From: Chloroflexota bacterium
Lineage (GTDB): Bacteria; Chloroflexota; Anaerolineae; Anaerolineales; Villigracilaceae
Assembly (NCBI GenBank): GCA_016234495.1
Contig: JACRBI010000007.1
Span: forward strand, 1 to 64,000
Direction: 5' to 3'
Length of the DNA stretch: 64,000 nucleotides
Shown here: in pieces, positions 8,785 to 16,800 of the stretch
Numbering within the stretch: position 1 is the stretch's first letter
Layout: the number at the start of each line of letters is the position of its first letter
Notes under the pieces: generated by a model
What the model saw: the letters and a program-made list of their open reading frames with translations, nothing else
Databases searched by the model: none
Told to the model about the DNA's origin: nothing
Translations under genes and position numbers: made by a program

Positions 8785-9684
8785 ATGAAAGTCCTAATTT
8801 GCGACAAGACCGAACAGGAATATATCGACCAGATGCGCGCCGCCGGCCTGACAGTGGATGTGCGCGACGACATCACCCCCGAAGAACTCCCGAATGTTTT
8901 GCCAAACTACGAAGGCATGGTCGTCCGCTCGCGCACAAAAGTCCGCCAACCGCTGATCGATGTCTGCCCCAACCTGAAAGTCATCGTGCGCGGCGGCGTC
9001 GGTCTCGATACCATTGACCACGAATACGCCAAATCCAAGGGCATTGCGGTCATGAACACGCCGATGGCAAGTTCCGCTTCGGTGGCAGAATTGGCGATCG
9101 GTTACATGTTCGCGCTCGCCCGCTCAACCTACAAAGCGACCGCTTCGATGAAAGCCGAAAAATGGGACAAGAAAAGCTTCGAGGGCGACGAGATCGGCGG
9201 CAAGACTCTCGGCCTCGTTGGCGTGGGCAATATCGGCCGGGAAACTGCCAAACGCGCCAACGCGCTCGGCATGTCTGTGCTGGCTTACGATCCCTATGTA
9301 AAAGAAGCGGACGGAATCAAGATGGTCACGCTCGAAGAGTTATTGAGCCAGTCCGATTACATCAGCCTGCATCTGCCGAAAACAAAAGAATCCGCTGGCA
9401 TGATCGGCACAGAACAGTTCGCCAAAATGAAAAATGGCGTGCGGATTGTCAACTGCGCGCGCGGTGGTATTATTGACGAAAATGCATTATTCGATGCATT
9501 GGTCAGCGGGAAAGTCGCAGGTGCGGCATTGGATGTCTTCGCCGAAGAGCCGCCCACTGACTGGAAACTGCTCAAGCTGGATAACGTGATCGGCTCTCCA
9601 CACATTGGCGCTGCTACAAAGGAAGCGCAAGCCCGTGTCGGCGCGGAAGTTGCAGAGAAGTTGATCTCATTTTCAAAGAAATAA
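8785..9684 (+). CDS. serA: D-3-phosphoglycerate dehydrogenase (short form)
   Basis: SerA oxidises 3-phosphoglycerate to 3-phosphohydroxypyruvate with NAD, the first committed step of serine synthesis. The 299-residue product is the short type, with substrate- and NAD-binding domains but no C-terminal ACT domain, so classical serine feedback through ACT is absent. Visible motifs are GVGNIGRETAKRA (Rossmann loop), YDPY, CARGGIIDE (catalytic Arg), EEPP (Glu) and SPHIGAAT (His). GGAG lies 9 bases before the ATG. DUF1015 follows 49 bases downstream on the same strand. Confidence 0.93.
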   Translation: MKVLICDKTEQEYIDQMRAAGLTVDVRDDITPEELPNVLPNYEGMVVRSRTKVRQPLIDVCPNLKVIVRGGVGLDTIDHEYAKSKGIAVMNTPMASSASVAELAIGYMFALARSTYKATASMKAEKWDKKSFEGDEIGGKTLGLVGVGNIGRETAKRANALGMSVLAYDPYVKEADGIKMVTLEELLSQSDYISLHLPKTKESAGMIGTEQFAKMKNGVRIVNCARGGIIDENALFDALVSGKVAGAALDVFAEEPPTDWKLLKLDNVIGSPHIGAATKEAQARVGAEVAEKLISFSKK

Positions 9685-9733
9685 ATCAAGTCAGTAAGGG
9701 CCCGGCAATGCCGTGCCCCAACGAGGACAATCC

Positions 9734-11053
9734 ATGAAAATCATCAGCGATATAGGCATTCAAATTCCGCAGGTATATTTGCCCAGAGGCGGCACCGATT
9801 TAACGAAATGGGCTGTGATCGCCTGTGATCAATTTACCTCCGAGCCGGAGTACTGGAATGAGGTGGAAAGAATCGTTGGTGATGCCCCATCCACTTTGAA
9901 TTTGGTTTTCCCTGAAGTGCATCTTGAAAAACCGGGCGATGAAGAACGGATAAAAAATATCCAGGCCACAATGCGCAAGTATATGGAAAAGGGCATTCTT
10001 CAAGTGCAGGAAGGCTTGATCTATGTTGAGCGCACAGTCAACGGGAAGACCCGCAAAGGTCTGATCCTATGCCTCGACCTTGAGCGGTACGATTATAAAA
10101 AAGGCTCGTCGAGCCTTGTCCGCGCCACCGAGGGAACCATCGTTGACCGCCTGCCTCCGCGCATAAAAATTCGGCAGGGCGCAACGATGGAATTACCGCA
10201 CATCCTTGTATTGATCGATGACCCCAAACGCACGGTCATTGAGCCGTTGAGCGCAGCCAAGCCGAAACTGGACAAGATATACGATTTCGATCTTATGCTG
10301 GACAGCGGTCACCTTGCGGCGTATGAAGTTGACGATGATTATGAAAGTCAGGTCATTGACGCGCTGCGCGCATTAGCCGCGCCGGAGACCTTTGCCGCAA
10401 AGTATGGCGTCGGCGAGGATCAGCCTGTGCTGCTGTTTGCGATGGGCGACGGCAATCACTCGCTGGCAACCGCCAAAGCCATTTGGGAAAAGATGAAGCC
10501 GCAGGTCGGCATCGCCCACCCATCCCGTTATGCCCTGGTTGAGGTTGAAAACGTCCATGACGAGGCGTTGGAGTTTGAACCAATTCACCGCGTCTTGTTC
10601 AACATCAAAATGGATCTATTCGCATCTCTTGAGTCAACATTTGGCGCGAAATTCAGCTACACCCCCGTGGCGAATGGAAGCGAAATGATGCAGCGGGTGG
10701 ACTCTGCCCAGGGTCAGGCGAAGCAGGCTATCGGTCTGGTTGGAGGCGGGAAGCAGTTTGGCGTGATCGAGATCGCGCAGCCATCATCCAATCTGGCGGT
10801 TGGCACCATACAATCCTTCCTCGATGATTTTATCGAGCATGGCGGCGCCGAAAAAATTGATTACGTTCACGGCGAGGACGTGGTTGAGCGGCTGGCGTTA
10901 CAGCCCGGCAACGCGGGCTTTTATCTGCCGGGTATGCACAAATCTGATTTGTTCAAGACCGTGATTTTGGATGGCGCGCTCCCGAGAAAAACCTTTTCCA
11001 TGGGCGAGGCGCGCGAGAAAAGATTTTATATGGAAGCAAGAAAGATCGGTTAA
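9734..11053 (+). CDS. DUF1015 family protein
   Basis: This 439-residue protein belongs to DUF1015 (COG4198). It shows the family signatures KWAVIACDQFTSEPEYW near residue 25 and AMGDGNHSLATAKA near residue 235. I start it at the ATG at 9734, which has GAGGA upstream, rather than at the GTG 21 bases earlier. DUF1015 genes are often beside serine-biosynthesis genes, as here (49 bases after serA). The DGNHS motif recalls the DGHHR motif of ParB-like kinases such as archaeal SerK, but that link is my inference. Function is not established; no serB-type phosphatase is in this window. Confidence 0.85.
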   Translation: MKIISDIGIQIPQVYLPRGGTDLTKWAVIACDQFTSEPEYWNEVERIVGDAPSTLNLVFPEVHLEKPGDEERIKNIQATMRKYMEKGILQVQEGLIYVERTVNGKTRKGLILCLDLERYDYKKGSSSLVRATEGTIVDRLPPRIKIRQGATMELPHILVLIDDPKRTVIEPLSAAKPKLDKIYDFDLMLDSGHLAAYEVDDDYESQVIDALRALAAPETFAAKYGVGEDQPVLLFAMGDGNHSLATAKAIWEKMKPQVGIAHPSRYALVEVENVHDEALEFEPIHRVLFNIKMDLFASLESTFGAKFSYTPVANGSEMMQRVDSAQGQAKQAIGLVGGGKQFGVIEIAQPSSNLAVGTIQSFLDDFIEHGGAEKIDYVHGEDVVERLALQPGNAGFYLPGMHKSDLFKTVILDGALPRKTFSMGEAREKRFYMEARKIG

Positions 11054-11061
11054 CAAGTTGC

Positions 11062-11105
11062 AGGTTGACAGGTTTGAATGTTCGAATGTTTAAACCTGTC
11101 AACCT
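11062..11105. terminator. Bidirectional hairpin between DUF1015 and the pseudouridine synthase gene
   Basis: A perfect 14-bp stem (AGGTTGACAGGTTT, 11062-11075, with 11092-11105) and a 16-base loop sit directly against the stop codon of the convergent gene at 11106. The GTTGACAGG/CCTGTCAAC core recurs at 13810-13849. Confidence 0.65.
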
Positions 11106-11798
11106 TTAAAGATGCAAACGCTCCAATGCTTTTTTGAAATCAGCAGGGTATGATGCGGTAAAAGAAACCCGTTCATTTGAAACTGGATGATTGATAGTCA
11201 ACGAATAAGCGTGCAGGGCGGGGCGCGTAATGATGTCTGTTTCGGGGGCGCTGTATAACGTATCACCCAAAAGCGGATAACCCAACGCATACGCATGGAC
11301 TCTGATCTGATGCGTGCGTCCCGTCATTGGGCGCGCTTCGACCAGAGCCATTCCTTTAATGTCATCGGTCAAAGACAATTCATCGGTGATGTTATTATTC
11401 CAATTAAGGACTCTAAACTTCGTCTCGGCGCGGACACCCTTTTTGTTGTCCACCATCGTGCGGTGTTTGTGTCCCACATTGACGCGCAATGGAAATTTTG
11501 TGATACGTTCCTTCCACGGCGGAGCGCCGACCGTGATGGCGCGGTAAACTTTTTCAACTTCATGTTTTTCAAATTGAATGTTCAGGGCGCGGTGAGATTC
11601 CGCGTTCAATGCAAAGACCAGCACGCCGCTGGTGAATTTGTCGAGTCGGTGTACGACCCAGATTTTTGAAAACTGCTCTTCGAGCATTTTTACAAGATAC
11701 GGCGCTTCGGGTTCCCAGCCTTCGGGCAGGACGGAAAGCCCGGCGGGTTTGTTGATGACGAGTATGTGTTCGTCCTGGTGGATGATGTTATTTTTCAT
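11106..11798 (-). CDS. RluA-family pseudouridine synthase
   Basis: The enzyme isomerises uridines in rRNA or tRNA to pseudouridine. From the ATG at 11798 it has 230 residues; a second ATG nine bases upstream is equally possible, and neither is well separated from the GAGG at the site. Catalytic motif HRLDKFTSG (Asp near residue 50), the early DKPAG-like NKPAG and the late RPMTGRTHQIRVH and YPLLGD motifs are all present. There is no S4 domain, so it is the short RluA type. The RNA target cannot be predicted from sequence. It is divergent from the iron transporter gene. Confidence 0.9.
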   Translation of the reverse strand: MKNNIIHQDEHILVINKPAGLSVLPEGWEPEAPYLVKMLEEQFSKIWVVHRLDKFTSGVLVFALNAESHRALNIQFEKHEVEKVYRAITVGAPPWKERITKFPLRVNVGHKHRTMVDNKKGVRAETKFRVLNWNNNITDELSLTDDIKGMALVEARPMTGRTHQIRVHAYALGYPLLGDTLYSAPETDIITRPALHAYSLTINHPVSNERVSFTASYPADFKKALERLHL

Positions 11799-11837
11799 GT
11801 GCCTCATTGTACCAATATAATCTTTTATATTTTCATT

Positions 11838-11865
11838 TTTGCCCAAATAAAAAATGGCGTACAAT
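11838..11865 (+). promoter_or_regulatory. Candidate promoter of the ferritin-like/VIT1 gene
   Basis: TTTGCC (11838-11843), a 16-base spacer and TACAAT (11860-11865) lie 28 bases before the ATG at 11893. The region is AT-rich. The -35 match is only moderate. Confidence 0.4.
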
Positions 11866-11892
11866 TCAGGCATCAAAAACAAGGAGTTCGAC

Positions 11893-12765
11893 ATGCAGAT
11901 CAGTGAAAAGGTTCGCCAGCAAGTGATCCTCTTTCAACAAACAGAGATCACTGAATATCAAATCTACAAAAGATTAGCCAAACGGATCAAGTCTGAAGAA
12001 AACGCAAAGATCCTCGATCAGATCGCAGAGGATGAACTGCGTCACTACAAGGGCTGGAAGGAATACACACAGGAAGAAGTTCAGCCGCGCTGGTTCTTCG
12101 TCTGGTTCTATTACATCGTCAGCATCGTTTTTGGTTTTACCTTTGGCGTCAAATTAATGGAAATGGGCGAGGAAGCCGCGCAAGGCAATTACGCGGCTGT
12201 TGCAAGTGAAATTCCAGAAGCCGCAAAATATCAGTCAGAGGAAAACGCCCACGAAGAACAGTTGATCGGGATGCTGGACGAGGAGCGCCTGCAATACGCC
12301 GGGTCAGTGGTGCTGGGACTCAACGATGCGCTCGTGGAATTGACAGGCGCTCTGGCCGGGCTGACGCTTGCCCTGCAAAACACGAAGTTGATCGCCCTTT
12401 CAGGACTCATCACCGGCATTGCCGCATCGCTTTCAATGGCTGCCAGCGAGTATCTTTCCACCCGTTCTGAAAAGACCAGCAAGCATCCTGTGCGCGCCGC
12501 AGTTTATACCGGCATTGCTTACATCATCACGGTAACTCTGCTGATCCTGCCTTACCTGCTTTTTGAAAATTATTACATGGACCTTGTCATCTCTCTGACT
12601 ACAGCCGTTATTATCATCGCTGTCTTCAATTACTATATCTCCGTGGCCAAAGGCGAATCCTTCCGTGAGCGGTTTGTGGAAATGGCAGGCTTAAGCCTGA
12701 GCGTTGCAGCCTTTTCATTCGTAATCGGCTATTTCATCCGTCAATGGCTGGGGGTTGAAATCTAA
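11893..12765 (+). CDS. Membrane ferritin-like/VIT1 (CCC1) iron or manganese transporter
   Basis: The product (290 residues from the ATG at 11893, with AAGGAG upstream) joins a ferritin-like di-iron domain to a VIT1/CCC1 transporter domain, as in bacterial MbfA. The first part (1-140) carries E..E..H type motifs: TEITEYQIY, AEDELRHY and EENAHEEQLIG. The second part has VVLGLNDALVELTGALAGLT and ASEYLSTRSEK, the conserved VIT1 motifs, with about five membrane helices. MbfA-type proteins export iron under oxidative or iron stress. Function here is inferred from the family. Confidence 0.85.
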   Translation: MQISEKVRQQVILFQQTEITEYQIYKRLAKRIKSEENAKILDQIAEDELRHYKGWKEYTQEEVQPRWFFVWFYYIVSIVFGFTFGVKLMEMGEEAAQGNYAAVASEIPEAAKYQSEENAHEEQLIGMLDEERLQYAGSVVLGLNDALVELTGALAGLTLALQNTKLIALSGLITGIAASLSMAASEYLSTRSEKTSKHPVRAAVYTGIAYIITVTLLILPYLLFENYYMDLVISLTTAVIIIAVFNYYISVAKGESFRERFVEMAGLSLSVAAFSFVIGYFIRQWLGVEI

Positions 12766-12799
12766 TGCGGTTTTATGAAAGTGAAAGTAAAGTGGAGCG

Positions 12800-12838
12800 A
12801 AAGTGGCAGTCACCTTGCAGGTGACTGCCACTTTTTCC
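12800..12838 (+). terminator. Terminator after the VIT1 gene, repeat-like
   Basis: A 16-bp stem (AAAGTGGCAGTCACCT, 12800-12815, with 12819-12834), a 3-base loop and five Ts. It lies 34 bases after the stop. Its core GTGRCAGTCACC also forms the terminator after the tRNA at 43837. Confidence 0.8.
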
Positions 12839-12860
12839 CAGTTCGATCTTTGTGAATGGT

Positions 12861-13760
12861 TTACGGATTGACCCGCCGGATAATCCGGTTATTCAAAGCA
12901 TCTTTCCTGTCCGCGCATGGGTCGTCTCCAACCACCTGGGGGTGCATCCCTATCACCTTGTCATTGCGGACGATCAAGCTGATTTCATAAGTGGCTTCTG
13001 CGTTGCCTTCACAGGCTCCTTCACCGGTCAGAAAGGAAAATTTTCCATTTTCATATTTGGCTGTACCTGTGCCCATTTGCATCCATGGGTCTGCGCGAGT
13101 CCAATGGAGGGTAAACGCGATATCGGCATTGCCTGTTTTTACGTCAATCCGCCCAAGGTGATAATCCAACAACAAGCCGGTCTCTGAGTACCACAACCCA
13201 AATACCTCACCGCCTGTTTTTGGAGGTCTTTCAATGCCTGCAGGGAGCGCAGCCAATCCGGAATAATGGTAGACAAAACCATTCGCATCCAATCTGTCCG
13301 CGCAGGCATCTGATCCGTCCAGTTGTTGACGCATACCCGTGATAAAGCCATCTTCTTTGATGATATAAATTTCGTAGGCGGCTTCCGCGGAATTTATGCA
13401 GTGATAATCATCAGTCAGGTAGGTAAATTTTCCATCCTCGAACTTCGCGGTGCCTTGACTCACCAGGTAAAAACCTGCCATTTCATACACCGAATATGTC
13501 AGGCTCGAAGATTCGCTGCCGCCATTGATGCTCATGGTCAGGCCGCCATGCGAGGGGTTAAACCAGAGTCCTTGTACCAGGCGCACGGAATCCGCCAGAG
13601 TCTCTGTAATGACTGGAGTCGGCACGGGAGTTGGGGCAGAAGTGGATACAGGGGTCGGCAATGGGTGAGGAATTGCAGTGGGCGGTTCTGTGGGAGTGAT
13701 GGCAGGCTGGCAGGCCGCCAGCAAAACAATCATGATGACTGAGAGGGTTTGTTTTTTCAT
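12861..13760 (-). CDS. Lipoprotein with two copies of a ~105-residue domain
   Basis: Starting at the ATG at 13760 (GGAG upstream), the product has 299 residues with a clear lipobox (VLLAACQ, Cys about 17) and a Thr/Pro linker. The rest is an internal duplication. Copy 1 (about 75-180) and copy 2 (185-295) share GLWF/GLWY, GTAKFEDGKFTYLT / GTAKYENGKFSFLT, an EAAYEIYII / EATYEISLI strand, G(M) and a DACADR / DPCADR motif. Two Cys per copy may form disulphides. Function unknown; it is an extracellular beta-rich protein, possibly a binding domain. Confidence 0.75.
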   Translation of the reverse strand: MKKQTLSVIMIVLLAACQPAITPTEPPTAIPHPLPTPVSTSAPTPVPTPVITETLADSVRLVQGLWFNPSHGGLTMSINGGSESSSLTYSVYEMAGFYLVSQGTAKFEDGKFTYLTDDYHCINSAEAAYEIYIIKEDGFITGMRQQLDGSDACADRLDANGFVYHYSGLAALPAGIERPPKTGGEVFGLWYSETGLLLDYHLGRIDVKTGNADIAFTLHWTRADPWMQMGTGTAKYENGKFSFLTGEGACEGNAEATYEISLIVRNDKVIGMHPQVVGDDPCADRKDALNNRIIRRVNP

Positions 13761-13809
13761 TTTCTTCTCCTTTTTAGAAATCGCCCCGGCTTGCAGGGTT
13801 TCGCAAGGA

Positions 13810-13849
13810 GTAAGCAGTTGACAGGTCAAACAGCCTGTCAACTGCTTAC
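13810..13849. repeat. Long inverted repeat near the 3' end of the 1729-aa gene
   Basis: A perfect 16-bp stem (13810-13825 with 13834-13849) and an 8-base loop. It is 12 bases beyond the stop of the giant gene, without a strong T-run. It may act as a transcript-end or mRNA-stabilising hairpin. The core GTTGACAGG is shared with 11062-11105. Confidence 0.6.
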
Positions 13850-13861
13850 TTTCTTAATCAT

Positions 13862-16800
13862 CTATCTTTTCGGAAACACAATGATCAACCTCGACGCGCT
13901 GGCCGTGCCGCCATCCTTGTCCTTGACGGTAATGGTGACGAGATAGATACCGGCCCTGGCGTAAACGTGCGAACCGCTGACCGTGTATCCGCTCACTATG
14001 CCGTTGCTGGTCGTGCCGTCGCCCCACTTCCAGATTGCGGTGAATGTGTCGTTGAGGCCGGGGTCTGCAAACGCGGCAAAGGTGTTCAACCTCACGCCGA
14101 CACGTACAGAACTGTTGAAGGTCAGCGATGTGATGACAGGCGGCACATTCTTCACGGTGACGGTTGAGCCGTCCACACTGCTCAGGCCGCCGGCATCAGT
14201 CACGCGCACGCGCACGATGTAAATGCCGTTATCAACAGCCTTGAACTTCGGCCTCTTGCCAACCGCATCATCAAACAGGCCGTCGTTGTCGAAGTCCCAT
14301 TCGTAAAACACGATGTTATTGTCCGGGTCGGTGGAACGGGACGCATTAAGGGTGATGTTCGATCCTTCAAAGCCGAAGTATGGACCGTCGGCTTCGGCGA
14401 CAGGCGGGCGGTTCAACGTGACCGTGACCTGGGCCTGGTCGCAGCCCGAAGCGCCTTCATCGTCGCTGACGCAGACCTGGATCGTAAACGTTCCGCCGAC
14501 AGCATAAGCATGACTGAACGCGAAGGTCATATCCGGGTTGAGCGCGAGGGGTTGCATGCCTGAGCCGTCACCGTAATCAACAGCCGCCGCCCACACATCC
14601 GCGCCGGGGTCGGTGAAGAAACCATCGCCGGAGACAAGCCCCCCGCTGACGGTGACTTGCTGAATATCCACAAACGGTGAAATATTATTAACTGTAACCT
14701 GGAGCGTATCCGTGTCAGACGCGCCGAACGAGTCGGTGACTCTCACACTGATGAAGTATGCGCCGTCATCGGGGAAGGTTCTGTTGACGGTGACTCCAGT
14801 GGCATCGTCGTACACGCCGTCGTTGTTGAAGTCCCATTCATAGGTCAGCGGGTCGCCGTCGGGGTCGGAGGACGCGGAGGCATCCAGCATCAGGGTTGAG
14901 CCTTCGTCGGTGACAAGATCAGCCCCGAGGTCGGCATGAGGCGGCTCGTTCAACATCCATTGATAGACTGTGCCGTCTCCGTCCACATCGCTTTGATAAA
15001 TACCGCCGTTCGTTCCATGTTGAATGTCGATGAGGATGGATTCCCAGTTCAGTTCACCGGGCACGGCGAAGTTCACCGACCAGCTTCCATCGGGGTTGAC
15101 ATCTTTTCTGCGCGCGCCGCAGCCGTTTTCGTCGCAGGCCCACAAGATCACGTACGCCACATCCGGGTCAGAGGCGCCGATGATGCTGTCGGTCAGCGGG
15201 TCGATTTGGGTGATGGCGCGGCTGGCGGCAATGACCTGTTTGGTTGTGATGGTGTCAGACAGGGTGACGAGCTCGCCGGGCAGCAAGTCATAAATTCCGT
15301 TGAGGTCAAGTTTGAACCACGGCAGGTTGTGATCCGGGTCGGGCGGGTTGAGGGTTGTGGTGGTGGTGTAATCCGGTTGGGCGGGGTCGCCGATTTTTAT
15401 GGTGACAATCGAGTCAAGCGGCCATTCATTGCCTTCGATGACGTTTTCATCAGGGTGAACAGCGAAGTTGGGATTGGGCACCTGCCAGTCGTACCAGGTG
15501 CGGTCTGCGTCAGCTTCGTATTCGGCAGCCCAGCCATTGCTGCCTGCCTGAACATCGAATGTGTCGGGGTCGTCATTGCCGGTACCGGGGTCGTGATAGT
15601 TGGCAGTCCAATTACCAAACGCGTCCGCTGTGACCCAGCGCGTGATACAGCGATTCTCGATATTCGCACAGACTTGAAGTTGAACTCCGGGCGTGGCGAC
15701 GCCTGAAACTGTATCTGCAACAACGTCAAATTCTGTGGCTGTGAGTTGCGAGAGTGTGAGAACCTTGGTAATGCCATTGGCGCTGGCGGTGAGCACGTCG
15801 CCAACTTGAAGGCGATAGCCGCGCAGGTCGAAGTCGGCAACGATGTCATTCGGGTCGGTGGGATTCCATGGAGCTTGTCCCATCGTGGCGGTGTAAGTTT
15901 CGCCCGAGCCGCTGATGGTGAGTGTGACGAGTGTGCCGATCGGCCATTCGCGGGCATGGACCCAATTGCTGTTGGCGCTGGCTTCAATGAATGGGTTGGG
16001 CACGCTCTGGCCGAACATGGTCTGGTCGCCGTCATCCTCCCTTTGAGCCGAGTCAATCCACGTGCCGAGGACGATGTCCATCGTGCCTTGCTCGTCGTTT
16101 TCAAGGCCGGGGTGGGCAAAGTCGGCAGACCAAACTCCGCCGCCATCGGCTGTTACGTGGCGGTTGATACAAAAGTTGATTCCGCAAGACCAAACATCGA
16201 CGCGAGAACCCGCCTCTGCAATGCCGGTCACGAGGTCGAGGTCAATGTCAATGTCGGTGAATGCGAGCGATGTCATAAGCAAAGACTTGGTGATGCCGCC
16301 CGAGGAAGCGGTCACCACAAAGCCGGGCTGAATGTCAAACTGGCCGAACAGGTTGAGGTCAAAGCGATGCTCGCCCGGATTCCAGGGCGCATCATACACT
16401 TCGGCAGTTCTCGTGATATCCGGCGAGGCCGGCGTAGACGGGTCGTCAACGGTCACGGTGACTGTCGCGCCAAGCGGCCATTCCCAGCCTTCGATTTGCT
16501 CTCTGTTGGCGCGCGCTCCCACAGCGGGATTGGGCACGTGCCAATCGTCGCCGGTGCTGTCTCCGTCCGAGTCAAATTCCTCTACGCGGCCATTATCTCC
16601 CAACTGCAAATCATACAGACCGGTGAAGTCAGCCGACCAGATGCCGCCTGCGTTGCTGTCCACCTGCATGTTCGCTCCAGACTGATTGTGAACGTTGACC
16701 TGCAAATGGACATTGGGGTCAGCCGTGCCGGAGATCACGTTGTTGGGTTCGTCTATGCCGGTCACAACCAGGTTGGTGACCACGTGCTCTTTTATGATCT

